NCBI RefSeq assembly: GCF_910592395.1 | Contig: NC_088326.1 | Location: 7,197,001-7,261,000 of the forward strand | Source: Lineus longissimus | Lineage: Eukaryota; Nemertea; Pilidiophora; Heteronemertea; Lineidae | Direction of reading: 5' to 3' | Length of the DNA stretch: 64,000 bases | Shown here: piece after piece, positions 21,538-33,704 of the stretch | Layout: every line of letters starts with the position of its first letter | How positions within the stretch are numbered: the first letter of the stretch is position 1 | Notes under the pieces: generated by a model | Told to the model about the DNA's origin: nothing | Seen by the model: the letters and a program-made list of their open reading frames with translations, nothing else | Databases searched by the model: none | Position numbers and translations under genes: made by a program

Positions 21538-22755
21538 ATGCCTCCGCTAAAGTGGGGGCATTATGTTCTTAGGTGGTTTCCGCCGCCGCCGCACTGAATT
21601 CCAGACTATAACTCAAAAACCCCTTGCTCGGCTGACTTGAAATTTTCAGGGGTTGTAGGCCTAGTGTGTCAAAGGGTCCCTATTGTTTTTTGGCGCGTTC
21701 CAAAATCCAATATGGCGGCCAGCCGCCATCTTAGATTTTCGCATTCCGCTCGTTTACTAGAGAACCAGAGGTCCAACAGTCTTCAAACTTTTGTGGTGTG
21801 ATGGTCTATGGTAGGGGAGGTTCCCTATCGATTTTGGGCCCGACCCGAAATCAAAGATGGCCGCCAGCCACCATCTTAGATTTTCGCATTCCGCTCGTTT
21901 ACTAGAGAACCAGAGGTCCAACAGTCTTCAATCTTTTGTGGCGTAATGGTCTATGGTAGGGGAGGTTCCCTATTGATTTTGGGCCCGACCCAAAATCAAA
22001 GATGGTCGCCAGCCACCATCTTAGATTTTGGCATTCCGCTCGTTAACTGGAGAACCAGTGGTCCAACAGTCTTCAAACTTTTGTGGTGTAATGGTCTACG
22101 GTAGGGGAGGTTCCCTATCGATTTTGGGCCAGACCCGAAATCAAAGATGGCCACCAGGTCCCCGACTTGGTGATTTGTATTCCGCCCCATAAATTAAGAA
22201 CCGAGTGAGTGACAGACCTGAAACTTATGTGGTGTTATTACCTAGTGTAGGGGAGGTTCCCTATCCATTTTGGGCCCGATCTGAAATCCAAGATGGCTGC
22301 CAGGCCCGACTTGGTTTTTCGCATTCCGACCTGTAACTCAAGAACCAAGTGAGTGACAGACCTGAAACTTATGTGGTGTGATGAGGTTGTGTAGGGGAGG
22401 TTCCCTGTCGATTTTGGGCCTGACCCAAAATTCAATATGGCTGCCAGCAGCCAACTTAGATTTTGGTATTCCGATTGTTAACTGAAGAACTAGAGGTTTG
22501 ACACACTTCAAACTTTTGTGGTGCAATGGTCATTCAGGGGATGCTCTCTATCAATTTTGGGCGTGTTCCAAACTCCAATATGGCTGCCAGCAGCCAACTT
22601 AGATTTTGGTATTCCGATTGTTAACTGAAGAACTAGAGGTTTGACACACTTCAAACTTTTGTGGTGTAATGGTCTTCAGTAGGGGAGTTTCTCTATCGAT
22701 TTTGGGCGCATTCCAGAATCCAAAATGGCCTCCAGCCGCCATCTTAGATTTTTGC
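21538..22755 (+). repeat. Z-family repeat: hairpin head plus seven 145-bp tandem units
   Basis: The head ATGCCTCC...GGGGGCAT (21538-21560, one mismatch) is followed by a CCGCCGCCGC tract. From 21,712 the word ATGG(C/T) followed by a CCA-rich stretch recurs at 21712, 21857, 22002, 22147, 22293, 22437, 22580 and 22725, a spacing of 143-146 bp. Units contain GTAGGGGAGGTTCCCTATCG and CATTCCG. Open frames on the minus strand merely follow the repeat. Confidence 0.85.
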
Positions 22756-22775
22756 TGAGATGAGATAAGATAAGA

Positions 22776-23090
22776 GATGAGATAAATAGCCACGCAGTTG
22801 CTATTCATTGATATCCGAGCATTGGATATTCTGTGACAGACATCAGGAGATGAGATAAATAGCTAGGCAATTCCTATTCATTGATATCCGAGCATTGGAT
22901 ATTCTGTGACTGACACCAGGAGAAGGGATAAATAGCCTGACAGTTGTTATTCATTAGCATGTAAGCAATGGATATTCTGTGACTGATTCTAGCAGATTGC
23001 ACTAGCTACCCGGCAGTGACTAGTCTTTAACTTCCTGAGTACCAGATATTCTGTGACTGATTCCAGGCGATCGCATAATTGATGCTGTTC
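22776..23090 (+). repeat. Four degenerate 73-bp tandem units
   Basis: GATATTCTGTGACTGA-like words occur at 22824, 22898, 22971 and 23044 (spacing 73-74 bp), preceded in each by GATAAATAGC and ATTCATTGATAT variants. The last unit is the most diverged. Confidence 0.75.
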
Positions 23091-23665
23091 CAGTAACAGG
23101 GTCAACAGCTTGCCCACTGATCTTCTGTGTAAATTGCTAGCAGGCAATCGCCTTGGAAACGGCAAAAACTTAAAAGATCAAGGAGATGACAACGGCGAAA
23201 ATAGTATAGACCACGCTTCACCTCTGTAGTGAGTAAATGGGAAAACCAACCTCTGCTGTTCACGTGCATGTCTATTGTCAGACCAACTAGCCCAGTCAAC
23301 AGCCATATTATTGTGGATGTTATTTGAGAGCCTCCACAAAATTTCATGAACAGCCACAGAGAAGATATTATCGTATTTATGCGCTTATATTCGAGGTGCG
23401 CTTATAGCCACAATTTCATATTTATAGGCTAAATAACGCACGCAATGAACATATTAACACACCGAACACACCAGAGCGGGGGCATACATTCGCAATTTGC
23501 CCCAATTGCGTTATATATTTCTAGTTTTTAAGGGTATTAGAAGTGCGTTCTCCATCTTATTTATACCTCCATGCCCCAAGTATCCTATCCACAAAATTCA
23601 CACTTTCCACCGGATGCTTCCCAGTACAGGTCTACTCTCCACTAAAAACAACATGGCTGACACCC
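23091..23665. other. Non-coding region; nothing recognised
   Basis: No ORF with a known motif, TIR or tandem array was found. The region lies between a tandem array and the DIRS-like remnant and may belong partly to the latter. Confidence 0.4.
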
Positions 23666-24365
23666 TTAAAGCTGAGTGGTCACAATTACTCCCAGACTGC
23701 TTTTGTGACAGCGATGGCTGCTTTGTTCAGCGTCGCCTGCATGTTCGCCAACTTCAAATCTTGCTTCTTTTGGTAGGCATTGAGTTGCCTCCAAACTTCT
23801 GTATTCACTTTTGGCACTCTTGATTTTTTCACAATTTTGAGGCCGTACATACTTCTTCTGCTTTTCTTTGCACGCATCCGCGCTCAGTCTTTTATCAAAC
23901 CTCTTATACAAAACAGCAGCGAGGTTGTCTTTGATTTTAGGGCGAGTCTCTGCCTCGTCGTCTAGGCCCAATAGGTCCTCTAGAATCTTGTCATGAACGG
24001 CGCTCTTAGTTGCAGACACATCAGGGGCTAAACCACCAGGAGGCGCGCCCCCATCACCAGGAGGGCTGCAATAGCCGCGTCATCATCATCATTAGCCTCA
24101 TAATCTGTGCCATGACCTAACAAGGACCCGTGGTCCGACTCGTCGTCAGAGTCATTATCTATACGCTTTCTCTTATCGCCGAGTTTAGGCGCGGGGCGGA
24201 ACAATGTGTCTCGGCGAGTACACGCCACGCCGCCCCCATCTCTTTCATTGCGGCTGATATGCCTGCTAGAGATGATTGAATGTCTTCTTGAGAAGACGGG
24301 GTCTGCCATGCAGCCTTCTTCCCTTTAATAACACTTTCAGAATCAGCTGATGCTGAGCTATTCAT
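23666..24365 (-). pseudogene. DIRS-like retroelement gag-type ORF1 remnant
   Basis: The frames 24365-24159, 24309-24028, 24019-23666 and 23877-23686 together trace one gag-like protein. They give a Ser/Ala-rich N-terminus, an acidic stretch (DNDSDDESDHGS), then ILEDLLGLDDEAETRPKIKD, KYVRPQNCEKIK and, one frame over, VPKVNTEVWRQL. This last set (a charged helix, 'RPxNC', then 'PKVNxEIW') is a motif I know from ORF1 of DIRS-type elements in cnidarians and other invertebrates. Three or more indels break it, and no RT or tyrosine recombinase is present nearby. Confidence 0.5.
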
Positions 24366-24860
24366 ATTAAATGTATATAGAAGTAATCGTGATCAGAACA
24401 CAGAACACAGAAATGGCACAAATAATCCTTATAAGAGAGTTCAGGTACATCCGACTAGGAGCAGAGCCAAAGGGTCACTGAGGAGCTAGTGCTATCTCAT
24501 GGGATTCTGGAATGACCCAGATTGATTAGATGAGATAGAATTTGATGCTTTACAGAACAATGTGCAAAAAGATAAATATCGTACCTTGTAGGAAATTTTG
24601 CCAATTGGCTTGTTTCTGCATTATTTTAATATTTTCAAATTATCCTCGACATTGTGACTTCATTGTTATTGCACATATTGCAGAAGACTTGGTTAGTGGA
24701 TTTTTCATGAATTATAGGTACCCAAATGCAAACGGACTGTGTAAATACATTGGTGTATATAGTGAACAGAAATTTCAAATATCATGCATTCTTTTTCAAG
24801 AATTTACTGGTCCTCATGATTCTAATGAGAGAATATGTGATTTTAGACTGACAAATCTTT
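24366..24860. other. Non-coding; no gene seen
   Basis: The open frame 24542-24862 is AT-rich, lacks known motifs and runs into a repeat. I treat this stretch as non-coding. Confidence 0.4.
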
Positions 24861-25300
24861 AGCTTGCCTGTGGGGACTTATACAATACTGCAGCGCCCGC
24901 CGTTTGTTAGCGGAGCATGTTTCATAACCGCTATGGCCAGGTTGCCGAAATTTGGCTTGCTGGTAGCTTTTGCCATTGGGCTTTGACCTACTTTCTGGCC
25001 ATGCGGTTATCCTTGAAATCCTTGTAGTTATTATGTTTGGTTCATCTGATAAGGCTGCATTACATGTCATCCGTGTTTTTGATTTGACCTACTTGTCAAG
25101 GTCATGAGATCAAAGTTTAAAAGTTGGTCCTTGTTCCTTACGTTTTGTTGTGGTGTAATGTAGAGGGTTCTAATTTGGTGTGGAGGAGAGTCTGAGTTCA
25201 AGCTATGTATGCACCAAATTTCAGCCAAATTCAAATATTCTAACTGTAACCATATTCCTGTAATTGACCACAGGTGAGCACATGGCCCCTGGTCATTTTA
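24861..25300 (+). repeat. Y-family repeat, short diverged copy
   Basis: The degenerate head AGCTTGCCTGTGGGGACTTA corresponds to GGCTCACCGTAGGGGAGCCT at 49,610. Then come GCATGTTTCATAACCGCTAT and GACCTACTTGTCAAGGTCA. The 3' end is CAGGTGAGCACATGGCCCCT (25271). Length about 440 bp, non-coding. Confidence 0.65.
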
Positions 25301-26975
25301 CTGTTGAATTATTTGAGTAATCATTGTCATTTCTAAAGCTAATCCAACAACATGCAAACTATCTGTTTTTTAATTGGGGTGAAGAAAGATTGATCTTTTT
25401 CCAGAATTGACAGTTTCTGTGAAAGATGATTTAGAAATGGAGCAGGACCTGTTCTACCGATTACTTTATCCAGGTTTTCAAGGAGTACAGTTCTAGGTAT
25501 ATTTGACATCCCTTCTACTTCGCGTAAGTTACGTTCAATCTAGGCTAGCTGTGTTTGTGGAAGCTGCACGCCGAGTTAGTACGCGCAGGTTGCAGGCTTA
25601 TTGCAATATGTCCCTCAAAGGTTACAGGTATGTTACGCTCTTTGTACTTATCTTATGGCACGTTTTGTAACCTGTGCGCAGGGTAGCCCGTAGGCTGCAT
25701 GAAACTTATGCACAAATGTAACAAAACATACACACATCAAGGGATGTCAATTGTGATAATGACTGTATATGTCTTGTGCAGTTAAGAATTATTGTTGATT
25801 AAAGGTACACTTACATGTAGTTTAAAAAAAAGAATTACCATTTAGTCATTTTATCCAAATACTTAACTGTAAAATTATTTCGATGAAATGCATGTACAGT
25901 TGTGTGTCTCATGACTTAATGATATTATAGCAAATCAACGATTCCACCAGAACTCACAAGCATATCCATTTCATCAATATCTACCTGTAGCAATCTGTCG
26001 GAGCAGGCAAAAATGTGTTTTATCAAGAGTGTTCCATTGTTGAGTCTGTGAAAGTTGTGATACAAATGGACAGTCCGTGCTGGATTTAGAAGACAAACGA
26101 CACAAAAATACTGTTTTTGTTGAATATGAACTAATTCGTCACTTGTGCTAAACAGAAGGCACCATCTTGGTACATGTAAACACTTGAGGTTAGAAAGCAT
26201 GTTACATGTAGCTCATAACGCTGTTTCATGTGCATTGATGTACATGAAACATGTCAACAGGATGTTATCAACTAACATGCTTTCTAACAACTGTGCCCTG
26301 GAATACTATTTTCAAATTAATTCTTGTCAGATTTTCTTATGTCATGGGGTATTCAAGCATTTCATCTAATCCTTCATGTAATATATCATAAAATGAATTG
26401 TAATAAAAGAATGTACCTGTACATTATTTCGTAAAAAAAAAATCAGTTTTAGTTGTAATTGTCACTGTCGTTTCTTAAAGGCCTACGCCGTTCGTTAAAA
26501 ACTATGAATTTGTAATTAAATTTTTAAATGTCCAATTGCGGAAATACTTACTAAATATAAATTTCCGTTGTGTAGACTGATATACAAATACTATGACTAC
26601 CAGGTCTAAACAAATTTGTATTCACAATAACTGCTCTATGGCATTGTGTATTAGTGGGTTTCTATTTAACTGGACCACCAGTAATTACAAACAGCTTACC
26701 TCTTTAAAGGGAGTGTATTATTTAGGCAGTAGCCAGGTAGGCATGTTAAAGTACATGAAATTGGCAATAGGAGTTCTCTCCTATCTCAAAGTATATCAAA
26801 ACTGTTCATGTTTGCATCAGGAATATAATTTATGCGGCTGGGGGCCGGGTCATGGTTCATTGAGCAATAAGTATATTCCTTTTACTTCATTCATTTTAAC
26901 TCTTTCCATGCGGAATATTTTCTTCCAGAACATCCCTATCTTGCGGAATTATTTTGGGGTATTTAGCCATATAAT
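25301..26975. other. Non-coding region with one strong inverted repeat
   Basis: No gene. The 143-codon open frame at 26593-27024 has no motif and overlaps the LINE tail. Apart from the palindrome at 26189-26288, I see only AT-rich sequence. Confidence 0.5.
26189..26288. repeat. Nested inverted repeat able to form a cruciform
   Basis: GTTAGAAAGCATGTTA (26189-26204) is the perfect inverse of TAACATGCTTTCTAAC (26273-26288). Within the loop, GTTTCATGT (26223-26231) pairs with ACATGAAAC (26242-26250). Confidence 0.85.
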
Positions 26976-28626
26976 AATGATAATAATAATGCAACTTGTT
27001 ATAGCGCACGTATCCAGGCACTAGTCCCGCTCAAGGCGCTTTACAGAAGGCTCTTTTAAAGAGCAGAGTCTTTATATTTGATTCAAAGATGTTGATGTCA
27101 GTGCAAAGCGTCAGCCCCAAAGGCAACTTGTTCCACATCGCCGGTGCCGCCACAGAAAAGGCCCGGTCCCCATATGATGGGATGATTGACCTTTGCTGTG
27201 ACAAATGAACACCGACTGATGATCGGAGCGCCCGGGACGGACGCTTCACACTGACCAGTTCCTTTGCTGTGTCCATTGTAAGATATTTTCTGACACGAGC
27301 AATGTTACGAATTGCGAGATTTGCCCGCTTGACGGTGGCCGAAACGTGGGCCTTGAAGGAGAAATGTTTATCAAATATAACGCCAAGATTCCGGGCAGTG
27401 TCCGTAGAATCGACGATACAGTCCACTACCTTTATGCTCGGTATTGCTGGAAGGGAACGCATGTACTGTGACCTGATAAACATGAACTCTGTTTTGTCAT
27501 TATTACAAGACAGACCATTTTCAACCATCCATGCACTAGCATCTGACACGCATTTCCCTACAGTACAAATCGCAGATGACAGACTAACAATGCGAAATGC
27601 CAGGTAGTCCTGTGTATCATCGGCGTATAGATGATATGCATTGTCACTGTCCGCATCGGAAGCCGTTTCCAGGATATCCGCGAGTGGGTTCGTGTAGTGT
27701 GTGAACAACAACGGACCAAGGACGGATCCCTGTGGGACGCCATAACCAAGCTTGACAGGTTTTGACACTTCACTGCCAATGCGGACACGTTGGGACCTAT
27801 CAGACAGGTACGAGCGAAGCCAAGTCAGTGCCATCCCGTCGACTCCCATTGACTTGAGACGAGCCAGAAGAACAGCATGATTGACCGTGTCGAACGCAGC
27901 GCTTAAGTCTAACAAAACTAGCAGTACCCACTTCCGTGATCCAAGAGCAGAGTTGATATCGTTGTGCACCTTCAGAAGTGCTGTTTCCACCGAGTGACCC
28001 TCTCGGTATGCGGACTGATAGGGCGTCTGCAGGCCGTTCATGTGAATGTGGTTCATTAGCTGAACCGACACAACCTTCTCTAGAACCTTTGAGAGGAAGC
28101 TGAGGTTCGAGACCGGGCGAAAGTTCTTCAACACCTCAGCATCTAGGGATGCCTTCTTTAAAAGAGGACTGACTATCGCCTCCTTCCATTCCTCTAGGAA
28201 GACTCCGGAAGATAGTGAACTGTTTATGATCTTTGCGATCAGAGTCACTAGGGTGGGTAGACAGTCCTTCATCTATGATGTTGGCAGCGGGACCAAGGCA
28301 CAGTGCTTCGACTTAATCGATCGGATTACTTTAGAAACAGACTGTGTGTCCACGGGATCAAACTCCGTAAACCCAGTTTTCACCTCGTATGACTCACCAG
28401 CCGTGCACTGATCAGCATCGTTCACTGGTACAGCTTGTGTGATCCTCTCAACTTTACAGATGAAGAACTCACTGAAACGTTCCGCAAGCTCCATATCAGA
28501 CTCGTGTGATGGCAGAGGAGAGGGGACGTTGCGGCACATCAGTTTGCCAACAATGTTAATGGCTTCAGCCTGTGAGGAGGACTGAAGTTCAGCATTATAG
28601 TGCATCACCTTCGATTGTTCAATCAT
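26970..28626 (-). pseudogene. CR1/L2-like LINE, 5'-truncated, with internal deletion
   Basis: The minus strand encodes a non-LTR reverse transcriptase. 28272-27031 has FRPVSNLSFLSKVLEKVV, LVLLDLSAAFDTVNH, YGVPQGSVLGPLLF and HLYADDTQDYL (the catalytic ADD box). A frameshift near 28,270 separates it from the upstream frame 28626-28273. Near 27,255 the text jumps from TMDTAKELV to SRALRSSVGVH, losing roughly 90 residues normally present before the C-terminus (AFSVAAPAMWNKLP). The 3' end has GCGCACGTATCC and a TAATAATGAT tail (26976-26995). The 5' side is cut by an X-family head at 28630. It is inactive. Confidence 0.88.
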
Positions 28627-28629
28627 TTT

Positions 28630-28720
28630 TACCCCTCAGCCCATAAAGGCTAGAGGGGTATTGTAGAGGCGTTCGCCGTCTGTCTGTCCGTCTGTCTGTC
28701 TGTCTGTCTGTTTACCCACA
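28630..28720 (+). repeat. X-family repeat head with CTGT microsatellite
   Basis: TACCCCTC (28630-28637) pairs with GAGGGGTA (28653-28660). Sequence to about 28,690 matches the head at 16,245, followed by (CTGT)n. The rest of the X element is not recognisable. Confidence 0.75.
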
Positions 28721-29645
28721 GTCTTTATCAGTCCAAGAGTCCGTTTGCATGGTAACTCGCACAATATTCCTATAATGAATACTCGCACAATATTCCTATA
28801 ATGAATATTTCCACAATATTCCGATTATGAATATTTTTACTCGAAAACACATTGCCAAAACCGATTTTTCACTACTAGTACTATAGTTATTTCCTCACTA
28901 TAATCCACTGAATGTCTGATTATCACACACACACAGTGCAGTCAATTTAACTCTTTCAAACTCAAATGACCTGGTTTCTGTTAGAAAATGCCCTTAATTC
29001 ATAGGCTGTTCCAATTTGTCATCATAAACGCTATTAAAAAAAAACCCAACCAAACTGCATGAATGTGCAGAAAATCTGATGGAACAGAAACCCGAGGCAG
29101 TTGAGCTTGGAGTTGTTAAATTAACATGCACAAAACTGATAAATTGTTCCATGCCCTATCCGTTTTGAATCACGATGATTGTCTTTGAAATGTCATATAA
29201 TCACGATGATTGTCTTTGAAATGTCATATGATGGACGTCGGATCTCCTGTGATTGGATTCTTGCTGTTTATCAGTAACCCATGACAAGGGGGGCTTACGG
29301 GTGCTACGCCTTGCCCAAAAGCGCCCCGTGAGGCTGGCTAAGGGGAGGGTCGCCTTACTTTCGAACCTCAGCAGACTGACCAAATTGGGTGATCAAGCCA
29401 AAATGGAGTTCTGCTTGCTACCCTTCTTGATCTTCAAGCATCCTTCATTCGGTTGGTCCGCTAGGATGTAGATTCCTCCCTCGTCCTCGATGCCCTTGTG
29501 TCCTCCTGTATGCAGTAAGTCCAATTTTTAAATCCTCACCGTCCTCAATGACCTATCCTCAGATTATTTACAGCAGATTATGAAATATGATAGCCCAGGA
29601 GACCCTTAATGATTCCTAGGTCCCTGGGAATGTTCTAAATTGTCC
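28721..29645. other. Non-coding with two short tandem repeats
   Basis: ACTCGCACAATATTCCTATA-type units repeat three times at about 28,755-28,845. A 31-bp unit AATCACGATGATTGTCTTTG... is duplicated at 29,168-29,230. The part after 29,230 may be 3' UTR or LTR of the BEL fragment that follows, but I cannot define borders. Confidence 0.5.
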
Positions 29646-30435
29646 TTAGCGCTTACATCTAAGGAGGCACAACCTTGAAATTGGCCTCAGGAATTCATTG
29701 TCTCCAATCTTGACTTTTGTGACGCGGACATGATCATCCTTGCCAGGTAGGACCTCCAAAATCCTGCCCAGAGGCCATTGTCCCCTCGGTGTATTTGGGC
29801 TAACTACCACAACCAGGTCTCCTGATTCAAGATCATTCATTTCTTCCCTCCATTTGGCTCTTGGGTGCAACATTGGCAGCCACTCCTTCAGCCATCTCTC
29901 CCAGACATGCTTAATCAGCTGCTGAACTACCCGCCATCTTCTGCGTGGATTGAACTTGATGCTGTCCACTGCTTCTGGGGCAAACTGACCCCCAACCTGG
30001 CCAAACAAAAAGTGATTCGGGGTCAACGGCGGTGTGTCCTGTGAGTCTGCTGCCTGGTATGTAAGAGGGCGGGAATTCAGCAAGGCCTCGGCTCCTGAGA
30101 TGGCTGTAGCTAACTCCTCATCATTAATGTCAGCTTTTCCGAGGACTGCGTAGATTGCCTTTTTTGCTGATTTTATGAGAGATTCATGCACTCCTCCAAA
30201 GTGAGGACCCAATGGTGGATTGAAGTACCATTTGACTCCCCTCCGTGCTGTTGCGCGGCTGATCTTGTCTTGATCCAAATTTTCTACTAGGTCGTTCAGC
30301 TCCTTGTTCCCAGTGACAAAATTGGTACCGTTGTCCGATGTGACCTCTTCAGTAACTCCGCGCCTGTTTACCATGCGATTAAAGGCATTTAGAAAGGAGT
30401 CATTTCTAAGTGCACAGCCCGTGAGGCCATGCAAG
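29646..30435 (-). pseudogene. BEL/Pao integrase C-terminal half
   Basis: The frame 30434-29646 holds EVTSDNGTNFVTGNKEL (second Asp), GPHFGGVHESLIKSAKK (Glu), LLNSRPLTY, and the C-terminal domain GDLVVVVSPNTPRGQWPLGR, all typical of BEL integrases, ending in a natural stop. The first 10 codons are out of frame with upstream ASRAVHLEM (small deletion). The gene is cut at 30,435 by the LTR of the Gypsy element; the missing upstream part should lie beyond the right edge of the window. Confidence 0.85.
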
Positions 30436-30437
30436 TG

Positions 30438-32173
30438 TGTAGCGTTTTTAACGTTGCACTTTCAACATTAGGGCCGACTACAAAAATGTTTTGGGTTCGA
30501 ACACAAGAAAATGAAATGATATAACGTATAATAGGGTTTATTTGATAACGGAATATTCCAGATGTATATATAGACGATGGTTACACGTATTTCTTATATG
30601 AGCGACGAATACAGATACCATTCAACGTTACGACGTACGGTAGATACAGTACAGAGACTGGGACCACGGATTTGGTTTCGTTTGACGAGAGTTCCCACCA
30701 ACACTGGTTTTCTAAAACTCTTTCGCCCAATGTGAATCCCAGCTTTTATATCGCAAGGGAGCAACCCAGTTTGACAATTGAGACAAACGACGTATCGTAA
30801 AGACAACAATCTGTATAGACGACGTATCGTAAAAGCAATAATCTATACAGACGACGTATCGCACCCAGCGTGCCTTTTACGTAAAATTGTACGTTAACAA
30901 CGTCACGACGTTACCACGAGCGAAACCCCTCTCTTTTGAAGAAAGCCAAACGACGTTACTTATTTTTCTCGCGCCAACGCAACAATGGTTTTCAATCAAC
31001 TCCCCGTGTCAATCAGGTGACGTCACATCCCATGCGCATTTGGATTGGTCGAGATACATCGCGTCATTAACAGTTAATTTTTACCAAGAAGGAAACCGTA
31101 AACAATGGATAAACTGACGAAATACTGCACCACTGACTGATAACAGTTCCAAATATCATAAGGATATCAACATTAAGGTAGTACTTTATCACCTCATACA
31201 GGTTTTGATCGATGTTATTAAATTTTATGCACGATATAACCGATCGTAAAACGTAGCCCAAAACCTCGTGCAATATTTTCCCGGTAAAAGTTACGCCTTT
31301 TGACGAAAAACCAATCGAGCTGCCTAAAGAGGTAAATATATTTCGCAAGTCCATAGTTACACAAAACCTCATAAGATCACATGAAAAATACCCTGACGTC
31401 GGTTCGCAAGACTAAAAGTCACATACGATGTGTATAATTTTGACATTTAGAAGTTGACGAGACATCGTCGACAACTTGAAGAAAATGAGACGGTATGACG
31501 TCATCACCAAACGACAAGTGACGGATTCGCCTTAACTTCTTTAAAATAAACATCATGGAAGCTAATTAAAAGTAATTATTGTGCCAAAAGCCGAGTGTAA
31601 AGATATATTGACCTAAAGTCGAAAACCGCACGTATCTTAAATGCGCAGTTTTGGAATGACGAACTTTTGAAAAGGGACCGTCAACTTGACTCAGGTCCCA
31701 GGTCATTGACCCGTAGTGTAAAATACACAGTAAACAAAGATTTGTACAGCTTCCATAATGCACTTAAATTTTACCAGACGTCAAAGAATTTTAAAATAGC
31801 TCGAATAAAATTGGTATAGACACAGATAGATTTAAAAAGATGACTTAGAAAAAGGGACCAGATAATTACCTGGTATTTTGACTGGTTAGAATCCATATTC
31901 ACACTTTGATAATCCAAATAGTAGAATTCTTAAATCTTGATGAAAAATCGTAGGACTGACTTGAACAAATATATTCCAAGGGATGAAAGTGAGGCTGGAC
32001 AGGGTTAAAAGGGAAAAGATGCAGAAAAGGGACCCAAATGACATTATTTTAAAAATGGATGGTTAACTCCTAAAATTTACATCCAAGTCAAAACACTTTG
32101 TAAAATTAAAGAAACCTTTAAAGGAAATATTTTACAATGATGCCAAAGGCGAAAAAGGGTCAAAATCTCTACA
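30438..32173 (-). repeat. 3' LTR of the Gypsy element (~1.74 kb)
   Basis: On the minus strand it begins TGTAGAGATTTTGACCC just after a G-rich tract GGTTGGGGGCTA (32174-32185) and ends ...CGCTACA at 30438. 30,535-31,655 matches 45,722-45,807 plus 62,973-64,000 with roughly 1% differences. The borders are inferred from TG...CA and the neighbouring BEL sequence. Confidence 0.7.
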
Positions 32174-32257
32174 TAGCCCCCAACCAAAATTCAACTATGC
32201 GTGAATTTGACAAAAGATTTTGACCGACACTAATTAGTGCAAAATAGATCAACAAAC

Positions 32258-33216
32258 TCAGTCACTGTAACTGTCTCTCGTCATAGTATCGCATATAACA
32301 CCAACAATTATGTGTGTGTCCAATTTTAGGTCATGGTCACGACGTTGCGCTTCCGCAATGTTTACATCTGACCATCTGGGATCGTTGCCAACGGATACTT
32401 TGTTTACATTTGATGTGACGCACTCCGTTTTCGTCTCATCGGTTTTGTTTTCTGATACCATTTCTTCGGTATCCATTTTATTTTCGGTGCTACCGCATCT
32501 TCAAGAGGACCACTATGATATGTTTGCGTCATAGCATCACAAGTTTTCTTTTCACTGTCGATCATATTCTTTTCGATCTGACTTATTTGATTTACCATGT
32601 TAACAGAAGCACATTTCGCACTTTCGGAAACACCGAACTTGTCACAAAAATTACAGGGTTTTCTGGATAACGCGTCAGCCGTGCCGTGGTCTTTCCCCGG
32701 CCGGTGTATGATCTCAAAATCGTATGTACTGAGGTATTCTATCCACCTGGCTAATTGGCCCTCTGGGTCTTTAAAATTCATGAGCCATTGTAAAATTGAG
32801 TGATCGACTCTAACCGTAAACCTTTTTGCATATAGATATGGCCGGAACTTCTTCGTAAATGTAACCACCGCTAACAACTCACGACGCGTTACGCAATAGT
32901 TTCTTTCGGACTCGTCTTGCTCCCGTATGCGACCACACGTTCTTTTCCGTTTTGCATTTGTGAAAGGACACCGCCCATAGCGTAACCTGAACAATCCGTA
33001 TCCAGAATAAATCGACCATTCGTATTTGGATATGCCAAAATAGGTGCCGAGATTAAACATTCTTTTAGTTCATTGAAACTCGCATCGGCAGCTTCAGACC
33101 ATATAAACTCACTGCCTTTTTCTGTAAGTGCGTACAACGGACGGGCCTTGTCACCATAAGAGGGAATAAACTGCTTATGATACGTCACAATACCGAGAAA
33201 TGACCTAATGTCTGAT
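32258..33216 (-). pseudogene. Gypsy RNase H region, frameshifted; integrase deleted
   Basis: 33188-32889 covers the end of RT and the start of RNase H (FILDTDCSGYAMGGVLSQ), and 33060-32404 continues one frame over with RELLAVVTFTKKFRPYL, RVDHSILQWLMNF and DHGTADALSRKPC. A further shift leads to 32476-32258, ending in a stop beside the LTR purine tract. An integrase of ~350-400 residues should lie between, and is missing; a trace near AEAQRRDHDLKL marks the likely deletion point. This is the downstream half of the RT gene split by the young BEL at 33222. Confidence 0.8.
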
Positions 33217-33221
33217 ACGTT

Positions 33222-33459
33222 TGTCGGGGTAGGACTGTATAATTACTCAACTCTAACTCTTGTAATTCAATAAAACTGTCTATATTCATCTTCTCATCAT
33301 AATATTCAGGTTTCTTTTCTTCATGTGCTCACAGCATCTCAGATGTCCTCCATCATTTTTTCTCAACACACTCCCCCCAGTGCTGCCACCTATGCTAATT
33401 ACCTTGAACTACAGTGTGTCCCAAAAAACTAAACTTATACAGGTTGTCCCAATGCGACA
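33222..33459 (-). repeat. 3' LTR of the young BEL
   Basis: Starts TGTCGGGGTAGGACTG and ends CCCAATGCGACA on the plus strand; no difference from the other LTR was seen. Confidence 0.95.
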
Positions 33460-33704
33460 TACTCCCCTCTGAAATCTGAGCACCGAAAATTTCACGCTTA
33501 CTGCAACACTGGCTAAAATATTGAAACGAATTATGCGAAATACCAACTGGCAAATATCGCTTGAACTATTCTCTCTACTCGTACTCCACAATTCGAATAA
33601 AGTATTTACTAAGTGAACGAAACCCTTAGTTGTATTTTCTTGTATATGTTGTAGTTCTCAATGCTCATAGAATGTCTCTAGTCACAATACTCCACTAACA
33701 TTGG

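Noticed and set aside
21712-23090. Regular repeats that could be taken for a CRISPR array
   Set aside because: Units are contiguous, without unique spacers, in a eukaryotic context with no cas genes; these are tandem repeats.
26593-27024. 143-codon open frame on plus
   Set aside because: No motif, odd composition, and it runs into the LINE 3' tail; most likely chance.
30600-31372. Open frames shared by 30.6-31.4 kb and 62.9-63.7 kb
   Set aside because: They are conserved only because both stretches are the same LTR; no coding motif.
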